Assembly (NCBI GenBank): GCA_009379955.1
Contig: WHST01000039.1
Coordinates: 1 to 47,670, forward strand
Reading direction: 5' to 3'
Length of the DNA: 47,670 nt
DNA from: Streptosporangiales bacterium
Lineage (GTDB): Bacteria; Actinomycetota; Actinomycetes; Streptosporangiales; WHST01
The notes beneath the pieces were generated by a model, which was not told the DNA's origin, made no database searches, and saw nothing but the letters and a program-made list of their open reading frames with translations. Shown piece after piece: positions 8,552 through 17,159 of the stretch (the stretch's first letter is position 1; every line of letters begins with the position of its first letter). Made by a program: the position numbers and the translations under genes.

Positions 8552-8661
8552 GAGCCGTCCTCCAGAGTGAGCATCGCAGCGGTTCGGAGCGCCGCGTAGG
8601 ACCACCTGCCCGCCGAGCGAGGAGCGGAGCGGCGGAGGGCGGTGGGCAAGCGCTGGGTCAT
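8548..8661 (-). CDS. Short basic peptide ORF coupled to the zinc-ribbon gene
   Basis: A 37-aa ORF starts [18 protein letters not shown] and is Arg-rich. It has its own GGAGGA 6 nt before the ATG and ends in an ATGA overlap with the next start. The 20-nt stretch spanning ribosome binding site, ATG and first codons is nearly identical to that of the downstream gene (8545-8564 versus 8654-8673). The peptide may be a translational leader or simply a by-product of a duplicated start region. No homologue is recognised. Confidence 0.4.
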   Translation of the reverse strand: MTQRLPTALRRSAPRSAGRWSYAALRTAAMLTLEDGS

Positions 8662-8793
8662 GAGCGGTCCTCCGTCTGCCCCCGGCTGCGAACTCGTGTG
8701 CTGCTGTCTCCGACGGTGGCAGACGACGGCCGGTCGGGGCGTGAGGCGCCCCGGCGTGTCGCGGGCGCCGCGCGGTGTGCCAGCATCACGGCG

Positions 8794-9834
8794 GTGACCG
8801 ATCAACTCGCCGACGCCCCCTTCCTGCGCGTGTGCCGGGGCGAGCCCGTCCCGTACACCCCCGTGTGGTTCATGCGCCAGGCCGGCCGCGCGCTGCCCGA
8901 GTACCGGCGGGCCAGGGAGGGCGTGCCGATGCTCGAGGCCTGCCGCCGGCCCGAGCTGGTGGCCGAGCTGACGCTCCAGCCGGTGCGCAGGTACGGCGTC
9001 GACGCGGCGGTCCTGTTCAGCGACATCGTCGTGCCGCTCCACGCGGCGGGCGTCGACGTCGACCTGCGTCCCGGCGTCGGTCCCGTCGTCGACACCCCGG
9101 TGCGGTCGGCCGCCGACGTCGCGGCGCTGCCCGAGCTCGACCCGTCCGCGGTCTCGTTCGTCGGCGAGGCCGTCGGGCTGCTCGTCGAGCGGCTCGGCGC
9201 CACGCCGCTGCTGGGGTTCGCTGGCGCGCCGTTCACGCTCGCGTCGTACCTCGTGGAGGGCGGTCCTTCGCGGCACTTCGAGCGGACCCGGGCGCTGATG
9301 TACGGCGACCCCGACACCTGGCACGCGCTGCTCGACCGGATCGCGGGGATCACCAGCGCGTTCCTCGACGCGCAGGTCCGCGCCGGGGCGTCCGCCGTCC
9401 AGCTGTTCGACTCCTGGGCCGGCGTCCTCGCGCAGGAGGACTACCGCACGTTCGTACTGCCGCACACGCGTGCCGTCTTCGCGGCCCTGCCCGCTGAGCT
9501 GCCGAAGGTCCACTTCGGGGTCGGCACCGGCGAGCTGCTCGGTGACCTGGCCGATGCCGGGGCCGGGGTGGTCGGCGTCGACTGGCGCGTACGGCTCGAC
9601 GACGCGGCCGCGCGGGTCGGCCCCGGTGTCGTGCTGCAGGGCAACCTCGACCCGGCCGCGTGCCTCGGCCCCTGGGAGCTCGTCGCCGACCGGGCACGTG
9701 ACGTGCTGAGGTACGGCGGCACCGCCGACGGCCACGTGTTCAACCTCGGCCACGGCGTCATGCCGTCGACCGACCCCGACATCCTCACCCGGCTGGTCGA
9801 CCTGGTGCACACGGAGTCGGCAACGACGGGGTAG
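8794..9834 (+). CDS. hemE: Uroporphyrinogen decarboxylase
   Basis: The 346-aa enzyme decarboxylates uroporphyrinogen III to coproporphyrinogen III. Family signatures are [14 protein letters not shown] near residue 27, [17 protein letters not shown] near 145, and [13 protein letters not shown] near the C-terminus. I use the GTG at 8794, which gives the normal N-terminus ([16 protein letters not shown]). An upstream extension in the same frame looks non-coding. It is followed after 3 nt by an SRPBCC gene and belongs to the haem cluster with cgoX and hemQ. Confidence 0.95.
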   Translation: MTDQLADAPFLRVCRGEPVPYTPVWFMRQAGRALPEYRRAREGVPMLEACRRPELVAELTLQPVRRYGVDAAVLFSDIVVPLHAAGVDVDLRPGVGPVVDTPVRSAADVAALPELDPSAVSFVGEAVGLLVERLGATPLLGFAGAPFTLASYLVEGGPSRHFERTRALMYGDPDTWHALLDRIAGITSAFLDAQVRAGASAVQLFDSWAGVLAQEDYRTFVLPHTRAVFAALPAELPKVHFGVGTGELLGDLADAGAGVVGVDWRVRLDDAAARVGPGVVLQGNLDPAACLGPWELVADRARDVLRYGGTADGHVFNLGHGVMPSTDPDILTRLVDLVHTESATTG

Positions 9835-9837
9835 ACC

Positions 9838-10329
9838 ATGACCGACGACATCCGCATGAGCCAGGTCAGCCGCGTGGTCGCGGCTCCCGTCGGTCGAGTG
9901 TTCGCCTTCCTCGCGAACGTCGACAACCATCCGCTGCTCGACACCAGCGGAATGGTTCGTGGGTCGGTGGACCACCTCACTGTGTCGGAGGTGGGATCGG
10001 TGTTCGTGATGAACATGCACAACGACTTCAAGGGCGACCATCAGGTCGAGAACCACGTCGTCGTCTACGAACCCGACCGTGCCCTTGGCTGGGCACCGGC
10101 CGAGCCGGGCCACGAGCCCGCCGGGCACACCTACGTGTGGCGCCTGGAACCCGATGGTGAGCACCGCACCGTGGTCAGCCAGACGTACGACTGGTCCTCC
10201 TTCACCCACCTCGACATGCTGGCCCACATGCCGGTGGTGAATCGTGCGCAGCTCCAGCGGTCCCTGGACCAGCTCGCGGACGCCGTCGACGACCAGGACG
10301 GCCCTGGCCGCCCCACGCCCGCCGGATAG
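9838..10329 (+). CDS. SRPBCC (START-like) family protein
   Basis: This 163-aa protein begins with the typical SRPBCC strand and helix (SRVVAAPVGRVFAFLANVDNHPLLD) and ends with a long C-terminal helix (LQRSLDQLADAV) that would close a hydrophobic ligand pocket. The ligand is unknown. It starts 3 nt after the hemE stop and is probably co-transcribed with it. A direct role in haem synthesis cannot be claimed from sequence. Confidence 0.75.
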   Translation: MTDDIRMSQVSRVVAAPVGRVFAFLANVDNHPLLDTSGMVRGSVDHLTVSEVGSVFVMNMHNDFKGDHQVENHVVVYEPDRALGWAPAEPGHEPAGHTYVWRLEPDGEHRTVVSQTYDWSSFTHLDMLAHMPVVNRAQLQRSLDQLADAVDDQDGPGRPTPAG

Positions 10330-10483
10330 TGCTCGCCACTGACGGCCGTCTCGTGCCGCCTACCCCTGTCGGGGTCCCCGGTCGTGGTCCCGGCCCTCGC
10401 TGGGGTCCCCGGTCGTGGTGTCCACCCCAGCCGGGGACCCCAGCGGGGGTGCTGGCCCCTGCCGGGGTCCAGCGGTGCATCGC
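10330..10483. repeat. G/C-rich intergenic spacer with short direct and inverted repeats
   Basis: This spacer between convergent genes holds two exact copies of GGGGTCCCCGGTCGTGGT (about 10,371 and 10,402), further degenerate GGGGTCC units and an inverted copy (CCGGGGACCCCAG). I see no gene in it. It probably contributes RNA structure around the terminator that follows. Confidence 0.55.
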
Positions 10484-10529
10484 GATTCGGGGGTTCCCCT
10501 CACCTGCAGCAGGTGGGAACCCCCGAATC
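10484..10529. terminator. Long hairpin between convergent genes
   Basis: GATTCGGGGGTTCC pairs with GGAACCCCCGAATC, and an inner stem CACCTGC/GCAGGTG with a one-base loop sits inside after a 3-nt bulge. It lies between the SRPBCC stop (plus strand) and the DUF4349 stop (minus strand), so it likely terminates transcription from both sides. Confidence 0.75.
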
Positions 10530-10585
10530 ACGGTGGGATCACGGAAACGACGCACTCAACATGATCATTCGGAGAGGGGCCGGGG

Positions 10586-11533
10586 CTACGCGTCGGCCGG
10601 TTCCTCCACCGGGGTCGAGGGCTTGCGGGAGCGCCGGAGGCGGCGCACGACGGCGTACGTGACGACCCCGAGCGGGACGACGATGAGCAGGAACGGGACG
10701 AACGCGCCGACGACGGTGAGCGCTCCGGTCACGAACACCGCCAGGCCGTGCCAGCCGGCGCGCAGCCCGGGCAGGAAGCCGGCCTCGTCGGGATCCGGCG
10801 CGTGCTTCGGTCCGACCAGCTCGAGGGTGATCGTGGCGTGGCTGACCTGCTTGGCGAGGACGCGCTGGCGTGCCTGCAACGACTCGAGCTCGGCCTGGCG
10901 CTGACTGATCTCCCTCTCGACGGCGAGCACCTCGGTGAGGTCCTCCGCCTTGCCCATCTGGGAGCGGAGCCGCGAGAGGGAGGCGTTCGCCGACTTCACC
11001 CGGGCGTCGACGTCGGCGACGGCCTCGGTGACGTTGTCGACCTGCTGTGACGAGCTGGTCTTCGTGCCGAGCTTGGTGAGCCGGCCGAGCACCCGGCGGT
11101 ACTCGTCGCTCGGCACGCGGAACCGGCTCGTCACGGTGCGCGCCTCGGGCCGTTCGCCGTACTCCTGCTGGTTCTCCACGTAGCCGCCGGCCTGCGTGAC
11201 GATCCGGTCGGCCTCGGCGCTCTTGTCGGCCACGTTCTTCACCCGCACCTCGAGCCTCGCGGTGTAGGTGAGGAGCTGGTCGTCCACCGGCGCCTGCTTC
11301 GAGGCACCGCCCTCGTCCTTGCCCGACCCGCCCTCTTCCCTGCTCGACCCGCCCTGCGTCTGGCCGGGCACCGCGGTGTCGGCAGGCTCGGCCGCACGGG
11401 ACTCCGCCCGGTCACCGCTCGGGCCGCTCATGGCGTCGCCCGCACTGCATGCGGTGGCGGCGGCCACGCACGCGAGCGTGATCGCCACCGCGGAGTAGAG
11501 GCGCCGCCTGCGCGGCGCGGTCCGATGGGTCAC
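10586..11533 (-). CDS. DUF4349-domain lipoprotein
   Basis: The 315-aa protein has a basic signal peptide and a lipobox-like AATAC with the Cys near residue 29. A Ser/Glu/Gly-rich linker follows, then a DUF4349 region with ARLEVRVKNV and a coiled coil (about residues 165-215, ASLSRLRSQMGKAEDLTEVL). Two hydrophobic segments near the C-terminus precede an Arg-rich tail. It should be anchored in the membrane with the coiled coil outside. The GTG start has GAGGAGG upstream. It is divergent from cgoX. Its function is unknown. Confidence 0.82.
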   Translation of the reverse strand: MTHRTAPRRRRLYSAVAITLACVAAATACSAGDAMSGPSGDRAESRAAEPADTAVPGQTQGGSSREEGGSGKDEGGASKQAPVDDQLLTYTARLEVRVKNVADKSAEADRIVTQAGGYVENQQEYGERPEARTVTSRFRVPSDEYRRVLGRLTKLGTKTSSSQQVDNVTEAVADVDARVKSANASLSRLRSQMGKAEDLTEVLAVEREISQRQAELESLQARQRVLAKQVSHATITLELVGPKHAPDPDEAGFLPGLRAGWHGLAVFVTGALTVVGAFVPFLLIVVPLGVVTYAVVRRLRRSRKPSTPVEEPADA

Positions 11534-11652
11534 CGTGTGCCTCCTCGATCGTCCGATGTCCCCCTACACGCCTCACCCGGCTGGAGGGATGCCTCCGGGA
11601 TGTGACCGACGCCGTTCCGTTACCCGCCGCGCGGTCTGAGAGCCTTTCGGTC

Positions 11653-13062
11653 ATGTCCAGTGGTCCCGACCCGTCAGGTCGTCGGCACGTCGTGGTCGTC
11701 GGCGGGGGAGTCGCGGGGCTCACCGCGGCGTGGGAGCTGACCCGCCGCGACGAGAACGTCCGGGTCACCCTCCTCGAGGCCTCGCCCAGGGTCGGCGGCA
11801 AGCTCCAGGTGTCCGAGGTCGCCGGCGTGCCCGTCGACGAGGGTGCCGAGGCGATGCTCGCCCGGCGTCCTGAGGGCGTCGAGCTCGTCTGCGCGCTGGG
11901 TCTCGGCGACGAGCTCGTGGAGCCCGGGACCACGAGAGCCGCGATCTGGACGGACACGCTGCGACCGATGCCCACGGGGCACGTCATGGGCGTCCCCGCC
12001 GACCTCGACGCGCTGGCGTCGTCGGGCCTCCTCGCGCCCGCGGAGGTCGACCGGGTACGCGAGGACGAACGCCTGCCGGCGACTCCGGTGATCGAGGACG
12101 TGTCCGTCGGCCGGTATGTCGGGGAGCGGATGGGTCGCGCGATCGTGGACCGTCTCGTCGAGCCGCTGCTCGGCGGCGTGTACGCGGGCCGCGCCGACGT
12201 GCTCTCGCTGCACGCCACCGTCCCGCAGCTCGTGCCGTACCTGCGTGACAACGGCTCGCTGGTCGCGGCCGCACGTGCGGTGACCGCGGGTGCACCACGG
12301 ACGTCCGCACCGGTGTTCGCGAGCCTGCGGGGCGGGCTCGGCCGGTTGCCCACGGCGCTCGCGTCGCGGTGCGGCGCGGAGATCAGGACGTCCGCGACCG
12401 TCAGGGAGCTGCGCCTGCTGCAGGGCGGCTGGTCGCTCACGGTCGGGTCGCCCAGGTCGCCGGAGCAGGTGACCGCGGACGCCGTCGTGCTCGCGCTGCC
12501 GGCGCGTCCCGCATCGCGGCTGCTCGCAGTCGAGAGTCCGTACGCGGCGGCGGATCTCGCGATGATCGAGTACGCGAGCACGGCGCTGGTGACCCTCGCC
12601 TTCCCCGCGGGAGCGTTCCCCGAACCGCCTGTGGGCAGCGGATTCCTCGTCCCCGCGTCGCGGGGCCGGCTGACGAAGGCCGCGACGTTCGTCACGACGA
12701 AGTGGCCGTACCTCGCCGGCGCCGGCATCGTCGTCGTCCGGTGCTCGGTCGGTCGCCACGGCGAGGAACGTTCGCTGCAGGTCGACGACGACACGCTGGC
12801 TGCCGCGGTCTCCGCCGAGCTCGCCGAGGCGGTGGGCGTCACCGGCCCGCCGATCGAGACCCGGGTGACGCGATGGGGCGGGGCCCTGCCGCAGTACGCC
12901 GTCGGGCACCTCGACCTGGTGTCGCGCATCACCGCCGCCGTCGACCGACTCCCCGGTCTCGCGGTGTGCGGCGCGGCGTACCAGGGTGTCGGCATCCCCG
13001 CGTGCGTGGCGAGCGCGCGGCAGGCGGTCGACCGGGTGTCGGCCGCTCTGGCCGACACGTGA
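11653..13062 (+). CDS. cgoX: Coproporphyrinogen III oxidase / protoporphyrinogen oxidase family (CgoX, HemY type)
   Basis: The 469-aa FAD enzyme opens with the dinucleotide motif [17 protein letters not shown] and keeps SPRVGGKLQ after it. The C-terminus has the FAD-contact region [17 protein letters not shown]. In actinobacteria this protein oxidises coproporphyrinogen III to coproporphyrin III, the step before ferrochelatase. The ATG at 11653 gives the standard N-terminus. An in-frame GTG at 11602 would add 17 residues of doubtful coding character. hemQ follows after 10 nt, which fits a coproporphyrin-dependent haem branch. Confidence 0.92.
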   Translation: MSSGPDPSGRRHVVVVGGGVAGLTAAWELTRRDENVRVTLLEASPRVGGKLQVSEVAGVPVDEGAEAMLARRPEGVELVCALGLGDELVEPGTTRAAIWTDTLRPMPTGHVMGVPADLDALASSGLLAPAEVDRVREDERLPATPVIEDVSVGRYVGERMGRAIVDRLVEPLLGGVYAGRADVLSLHATVPQLVPYLRDNGSLVAAARAVTAGAPRTSAPVFASLRGGLGRLPTALASRCGAEIRTSATVRELRLLQGGWSLTVGSPRSPEQVTADAVVLALPARPASRLLAVESPYAAADLAMIEYASTALVTLAFPAGAFPEPPVGSGFLVPASRGRLTKAATFVTTKWPYLAGAGIVVVRCSVGRHGEERSLQVDDDTLAAAVSAELAEAVGVTGPPIETRVTRWGGALPQYAVGHLDLVSRITAAVDRLPGLAVCGAAYQGVGIPACVASARQAVDRVSAALADT

Positions 13063-13072
13063 GAATGGCCGC

Positions 13073-13774
13073 GTGACGAATGATGGCAAGCAGGCACGCG
13101 AGCTCAACGAGGTCGTCCGCTACACGATGTGGTCCGTCTTCCGTGTGACGTCCCCGATCGACGGCCACGGCGACCGGCAGCGTGTGTCCGGGGAGGTCGA
13201 GCAACTGCTGGCGTCCGCCGAGGCGGACGGCGTGACGACCCGCGGCACGTACGACGTCAGCGGCTTCCGCGCCGACGCCGACGTGATGTTCTGGTGGATC
13301 GCCGAGCAGCCGGAGAGCCTGCAGGACGTCTACGCGCGGTTCCGCCGCACGCAGCTCGGGCGCTCGTGCGAGGCGATGTTCTCCGCGGTCGCGCTGCACC
13401 GGCCGGCGGAGTTCAACAAGAGCCACATCCCGGCGTTCCTCGCCGAGGAGGAGCCGCGCACGTACATCTGCGTCTACCCGTTCGTGCGGACGCTCGAGTG
13501 GTACCTGCTCGACCCGCTCGAGCGGCGGGCGATGCTGGCCGAGCACGGCAAGATGGCGCGCGAGTACCCCGACGTCAGGTCCAACACGGTCGCGTCGTTC
13601 GCGCTCGGTGACTACGAGTGGATGCTGGCGTTCGAGGCCGACGAGCTGCACCGGCTGACCGACCTGATGCGCCACCTCCGCGGCGCCCAGGCCCGCCTGC
13701 ACACGCGCATCGAGGTGCCGTTCTACACGGGCACCCGGCGTCCGGTCGCCGACATCGTCGCGTCGTTGCCCTGA
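13073..13774 (+). CDS. hemQ: Coproheme decarboxylase HemQ (ChdC, chlorite-dismutase family)
   Basis: This 233-aa protein converts iron-coproporphyrin to haem b. It has the family features [41 protein letters not shown] with the catalytic-site Tyr, and the proximal His in [12 protein letters not shown] near residue 157. The GTG at 13073 is preceded by GAGAAT with a 6-nt gap, so an internal leaderless start is possible besides read-through from cgoX. Its stop is one base away from the stop of the convergent nuclease gene. Confidence 0.95.
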   Translation: MTNDGKQARELNEVVRYTMWSVFRVTSPIDGHGDRQRVSGEVEQLLASAEADGVTTRGTYDVSGFRADADVMFWWIAEQPESLQDVYARFRRTQLGRSCEAMFSAVALHRPAEFNKSHIPAFLAEEEPRTYICVYPFVRTLEWYLLDPLERRAMLAEHGKMAREYPDVRSNTVASFALGDYEWMLAFEADELHRLTDLMRHLRGAQARLHTRIEVPFYTGTRRPVADIVASLP

Positions 13775-13775
13775 C

Positions 13776-15572
13776 TCAGGGCCGCACGCGGACGACCTGC
13801 GGGTCGTGGTCGCTCAGCTGGTCGGCGAACTCGGCGTTGACGTGCACCACGTCGTATCTGTACCCGCGCTTCGCGAGGCCGCGGCTGAGCAGGATGTGGT
13901 CGAGCACCTCGGAGTTGCCCTGGTAGTCGTACGTGTATTGGTCCCGCAGCGGCAGTGCCCGCGGCAGGTCGACCAGCCCGGTGCGCGAGGTCAGCGTGCG
14001 CAGGGGCGGTGACCACGGGAAGTCGTTGAAGTCACCCGCGGCGACGACCGCGGCGTCCCTGTCGGCGCGCTGCAGCGTGTCGACGAACGCCGCGACGGCA
14101 TTCGCCTGTCCGACGCGCTGCGCCTCGCTGGTGAGCGAGGGCGGTTGGAACCGTCCCATCAGCGGCTGGTCTCCGCCCTTGCTGTTCCAGTGGTTGGCGA
14201 TGACGAAGACGTCGTCTCCGCGCCAGGTGAACTGGCCGACGAGCGGCTTGCGGCTCTCCTCGAACGCGGGGTCGGCCGGGTCGATGCGCCCGGGGTTGAC
14301 CGTGAGCCTCGGCCGCCCGTGCCTGGTGGTGACGCCGACCGGGGTCGTGGCGTCGCCGCGCGGGGCGTCGACGAAGCCGATGCCGCGGTCGGTGCGGTAG
14401 AGGAACCCGACCCTGATGTTGCCGCCCGGCTGGCCGCCGTCGACGTTGTCCTCGGGGTCGACGGACTCCCACCGGTACGCCGGTCCGCCGGCGGCGGTGA
14501 TCGCGGCCGTGAGCTTCTCGATCGTCTGCCCGGCGGTGACGGTGCCGTCATCGGTCGGCCCGGAGTCGTCCTGCACCTCCTCGACGGTGAGGATGTCGGG
14601 AGCGCGCAGGTTGCGGACGATGGTCTCGGCCAGGCCGGTGAACTTCTCCGCCGGGCTGCTCGGCGCAAGGTTCTCGACGTTGAACGCGCCGACCGACAGC
14701 TCGCTCCGGTGCTGTCGCGAGGTCACCTCGCGCTGGATGCCGCCGTCGCGCACCGCCGGCGTCGCGTCGATCTCCAGCGAGTAGTTGCCGAAGTTGTAGT
14801 CGAGCACGCCGGTGACCGCGCCGCGCAGGGTGTCGCCGACGTTCGCCGTCGGCACGTCCGCGAACGCGCCGCGCAGGACGAGCCGCTCGGGATTGCCGTC
14901 GCGTTCGGTCTGGACCACGCCGCCGCTCGCGCTGCGCGGCGACGCGCCGCGGACGACGACGGGAAGCTCACCGAAGCTGTTCGTCGGGCCGACGGCGACG
15001 GGGTCGTCGAGACGCAGCCGCATGCCCTCGAGCGACTCCCAGAAGTCGAGCCCGTGCCGGCGCGGGTCGTACACTCCCGACGCCTCGACGTCGCCGTCCA
15101 CCCCCGAGGTGATCACGCGCGACGGAGGCACCCGTCCGCCCCGGCCGATCTCGGTCGCGGCCGGCAGGTCATTGCCCGACGAGGCGACGGTGACCGCGTC
15201 GGGCGTGGTCGAGATCTCGGTCGTCGTCAGGTTGGTCGGCTCGTTGCCCGGGCGGTACTCGGTGACCTCGCCGGACACGGTGACGGTGTCGCCGACCGAG
15301 ACCCCGGGCGCAGACCTGGTGTAGACGAGCAGGCCCTCCGCGGTCGCCCGGTCGCGGTCCGGCTCCGGGTCCTGCATGAAGAACTGGTTCGAGGCGACGG
15401 CGGTCACGACGCCCGCCACGTCCGCGACGTCCTCGCCGGCGAGCGGCGACACGTGCGCCCTGCCCTGGACGTCGCGGATCCGCGTGGTGGCGTCCGCATG
15501 CGCGGGAACGGCGGTGAGGGTGAGGCCGGCCGCGACGAGGGCGGCTGACGCGAGAGCGACTGGGCGGCGCAT
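13776..15572 (-). CDS. Secreted endonuclease/exonuclease/phosphatase-fold nuclease (NucH/ExeM-like)
   Basis: The 598-aa protein has a Sec signal peptide ending in VPAHA (residues 22-26). An OB-like region of about 250 residues (VADVAGVVTAV) precedes an EEP catalytic domain with FNVENL, VEEVQDD, ANHWNSKGGD, GDFNDFP, VLDHILLS and SDHDPQ. These are the metal and phosphate ligands of the family. It is probably an extracellular DNase, perhaps phosphate-scavenging. The ATG has GGAGGA upstream. Before the element inserted, this gene lay directly behind the LigD-type polymerase gene. Confidence 0.88.
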   Translation of the reverse strand: MRRPVALASAALVAAGLTLTAVPAHADATTRIRDVQGRAHVSPLAGEDVADVAGVVTAVASNQFFMQDPEPDRDRATAEGLLVYTRSAPGVSVGDTVTVSGEVTEYRPGNEPTNLTTTEISTTPDAVTVASSGNDLPAATEIGRGGRVPPSRVITSGVDGDVEASGVYDPRRHGLDFWESLEGMRLRLDDPVAVGPTNSFGELPVVVRGASPRSASGGVVQTERDGNPERLVLRGAFADVPTANVGDTLRGAVTGVLDYNFGNYSLEIDATPAVRDGGIQREVTSRQHRSELSVGAFNVENLAPSSPAEKFTGLAETIVRNLRAPDILTVEEVQDDSGPTDDGTVTAGQTIEKLTAAITAAGGPAYRWESVDPEDNVDGGQPGGNIRVGFLYRTDRGIGFVDAPRGDATTPVGVTTRHGRPRLTVNPGRIDPADPAFEESRKPLVGQFTWRGDDVFVIANHWNSKGGDQPLMGRFQPPSLTSEAQRVGQANAVAAFVDTLQRADRDAAVVAAGDFNDFPWSPPLRTLTSRTGLVDLPRALPLRDQYTYDYQGNSEVLDHILLSRGLAKRGYRYDVVHVNAEFADQLSDHDPQVVRVRP

Positions 15573-15688
15573 GGGTTCCTCCGTTGCTAGGCCGCGGACA
15601 GTCCTACCAGCAGAGAAGGCCCGCGCCTAGCCGTACGTACCCAACGCGAGGTGAACAGGCCCGGTCGTGACGCGCCGCGACTCTCGCC
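15573..15688. other. Intergenic spacer upstream of the nuclease gene
   Basis: This spacer holds the ribosome binding site of the nuclease gene and presumably its promoter. It also would have been the 3' flank of the polymerase gene before integration. I see no ORF or clear hairpin in it. Confidence 0.4.
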
Positions 15689-15768
15689 TCACTCGGCCTC
15701 GTTTTCCCAGTTCAGCGGGTTCTTCTTGCTGGGCTGCACGCGGGGCGGCTCGCCGGGCATCTTCGGGG
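15689..15768 (-). pseudogene. Displaced native 3' end of the LigD-type polymerase gene
   Basis: The minus strand reads KMPGEPPRVQPSKKNPLN then WENEAE and a TGA. The intact polymerase gene at 23,521 ends with the corresponding KMPGEPMRVQPSRAKRV. This fragment is therefore the original C-terminal coding end, cut off when the element integrated. It has no start and is untranslated debris unless the element is excised. Confidence 0.85.
15747..15768. other. attL core (22-bp direct repeat)
   Basis: The repeat begins CGGCTCGCC and ends CATCTTCGGG and is identical to 23,578-23,599. On the minus strand it encodes PKMPGEP of the LigD-type polymerase, so the element targets a conserved coding motif. 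Homology continues weakly to the left because both sides encode the RVQPS motif. Confidence 0.85.
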
Positions 15769-15797
15769 TGTCGCACGCCTAATCGGCATGCTCACCT

Positions 15798-15812
15798 GCA
15801 TAAACGCTGGTC
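15798..15812 (+). other. Candidate integrase arm-type site, left P1
   Basis: GCATAAACGCTGGTC matches GCATTATCGCTGGTC at 23,531-23,545 at 13 of 15 positions. The left copy is 29 bp inside its core and the right copy is 32 bp inside its core, in the same orientation. In the circular form they would flank the core, as arm sites of tyrosine integrases do. Confidence 0.5.
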
Positions 15813-15835
15813 GGAGCTGAGCGGCTCCCGCCAGG

Positions 15836-15849
15836 TTATCCGGCGAGGT
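15836..15849 (+). other. Candidate integrase arm-type site, left P2
   Basis: TTATCCGGCGAGGT matches TTATCTGGCGAGAT at 23,481-23,494 at 12 of 14 positions in the same orientation. This is a second repeat pair flanking the core, which strengthens the arm-site reading. Confidence 0.5.
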
Positions 15850-15933
15850 GAAGCGCCCAATCCGTAAGCGGTCCCGAGTAGGTGCGTTACCACCCGCCCG
15901 GGACCTCGGCACCGACCGACAGGGGTCAGCACC

Positions 15934-16197
15934 GTGAACAGCAACCTACCGAACTACAGCCTGGAGAAGTCCGGGGACTACGACAGCACCGGCTCCTACC
16001 GCGTCAACATCCTCACCGACGTCGACGGGCTCGTCGAGCGCCAGCTGGCCGGCTACGTCCGGCCCATCCTCCGTGGCTTCGGCCGCGCCCGGCAGTGGCA
16101 GGCGATTGTCGACGGCGTCCCCATCGGCCAGCGGATGCGCACCCGGCAGCTCGCCGCCGCTGTCCTCATCGAACAGTGGAAGAGAGACCACTCGTGA
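15934..16197 (+). CDS. Element orf1, small protein of unknown function
   Basis: The 87-aa protein starts at a GTG with AGGGGT 8 nt upstream. It begins MNSNLPNYSLEKSGDYDS, is acidic in its first half and has a basic, helical C-terminal half (GQRMRTRQLAAAVLIEQWK). I do not recognise the family. Its stop overlaps the next GTG, so it forms a two-gene unit with orf2 that reads from the attL side and ends at a terminator. Position and orientation would suit an excision or regulatory role, but no excisionase motif is clear. Confidence 0.65.
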   Translation: MNSNLPNYSLEKSGDYDSTGSYRVNILTDVDGLVERQLAGYVRPILRGFGRARQWQAIVDGVPIGQRMRTRQLAAAVLIEQWKRDHS

Positions 16198-16418
16198 CCG
16201 ACACGTACCGGTTCAGCGCGCCTGACGACTACGACGCGTACCTGGAGCGCTTGGAACGCGGGTTCGACGCCTACTACAACCATGGCGGCGACCGTGATGT
16301 CGACCCCCTGGTGGTCAAGCTTGCGGTGCACATCGTCGCCGCGTACCAACCCCAGACGCGTGAGCAGGCCGACCTGATCGTCAAGACGCTGGCCACGCTC
16401 AGCTCGGGGAGGCTCTGA
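16194..16418 (+). CDS. Element orf2, small acidic protein of unknown function
   Basis: The 74-aa protein starts at a GTG overlapping the orf1 stop (GTGA). It contains DDYDAYLERLERGFDAYYNH followed by a predicted amphipathic helical region. It has no recognised domain. Translational coupling with orf1 and the terminator right after it indicate a real gene pair. Confidence 0.6.
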   Translation: MTDTYRFSAPDDYDAYLERLERGFDAYYNHGGDRDVDPLVVKLAVHIVAAYQPQTREQADLIVKTLATLSSGRL

Positions 16419-16442
16419 CTCCTAGACGCAGACCTTCTAGTC

Positions 16443-16472
16443 GAGCCCCCGGCCCACGGTGGTCGGGGGCTC
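16443..16472 (+). terminator. Terminator hairpin after orf1-orf2
   Basis: GAGCCCCCG pairs with CGGGGGCTC over a 12-nt loop, followed by GTTCT. It separates the plus-strand orf1-orf2 unit from the convergent minus-strand ParB-like remnant and may serve both. Confidence 0.75.
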
Positions 16473-16475
16473 GTT

Positions 16476-16965
16476 CTATGCCGGTGTGCCGCACGTCCGA
16501 CAGTCCGCCTTCTTCTGCTGCCCGTCCTTGTCAGGTGGCGCCACCTTCACGGGATCGGCGCCAGCCTTGACCTCCTTGACGTACGCGACCTGGTCTTCGC
16601 GCGATTCCTCAGCGACGCGGGTCGCCGTCGTGAGAGGTACGCGGCCGTCGGTGACGAGCTTCTGCAGCTCCTCCGTGCCGTCCTTCATCACCTTGCGAGC
16701 GCGATCAACGGTGCGAGGCTTGACGCTCAACAGCTCGGCGGCCTCATCGGTGGAGGAGGTAGAAACTCCGCCATATGGCGGAGTTTTCGGCCTTCCCTCC
16801 CCCGCGCTGCGCGAGCTTGGCCGCGATCATCGCCCGCTGCGCGTCCGTCAGGTGACGGCGGTGAACGTTGTGGCTGACGATGAACTTCACCGCGTCGCCC
16901 TCATACACCCGCGTCGTGATCAGCTCACCCGCCACGCGGCAAGCGCGAACTACCCAAGGATCCCG
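16476..16965 (-). pseudogene. ParB-like DNA-binding protein, N-terminally truncated and frameshifted
   Basis: One frame reads RACRVAGELITTRVYEGD then NVHRRHLTDAQRAMIAAKLA, a ParB-like central region, and runs into a stop at NSAIWRSFYLLHR. The frame one base over continues TDEAAELLSVKPRTVDRARK, the expected HTH of the same family, to a C-terminal CRTC. A single-base change near 16,745-16,755 breaks the gene. The N-terminal nuclease-like domain is missing and a TAG lies upstream. It is a remnant, or the frameshift is a sequence error and the 5' part is still lost. Confidence 0.75.
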
Positions 16966-16973
16966 CTAATCAC

Positions 16974-17040
16974 CCAAACTGCACTGTGGGCGCGGCGCTC
17001 GTGAAAGGGTAAACCGAGCGCCGCGCCCACAATGGTTTGG
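16974..17040. repeat. 67-bp inverted repeat with perfect 17-bp inner stem
   Basis: TGTGGGCGCGGCGCTCG (16,985-17,001) pairs perfectly with its complement at 17,015-17,031 around a 13-nt A/G-rich loop. An outer stem CCAAAC/GTTTGG extends it. It lies between the broken ParB-like gene and the capsid unit on the same strand. It could be the capsid-operon terminator, or a binding or packaging site. Confidence 0.75.
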
Positions 17041-17159
17041 CCGGTTGGGCGGGTAGCCAGCGCCTCCGGCCTCGTGTCATGCCGTGACACGTTTCCCCCG
17101 GCGCCGCAGGCTGGCATCGAGCGTCCGTTTAGACGGCCCGCGAGACGCCGGGGAAGACT
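17041..17159. other. Spacer, no gene recognised
   Basis: The sequence after the 57-aa ORF and before the large inverted repeat holds no open frame I would support. It includes a small TGTCATGCCGTGACA near-palindrome and a CCGTTTAGACGG hairpin. Confidence 0.35.

Noticed and set aside
8548-10227. Minus-strand open frame of 559 codons across hemE
   Set aside because: It is the shadow of hemE on the other strand. Only its last 37 codons have their own ribosome binding site and were kept as a low-confidence ORF.
10330-10480. Small gene in the spacer between the SRPBCC and DUF4349 genes
   Set aside because: The frames are low-complexity Pro/Gly/Arg strings from GGGGTCC repeats without a start signal.
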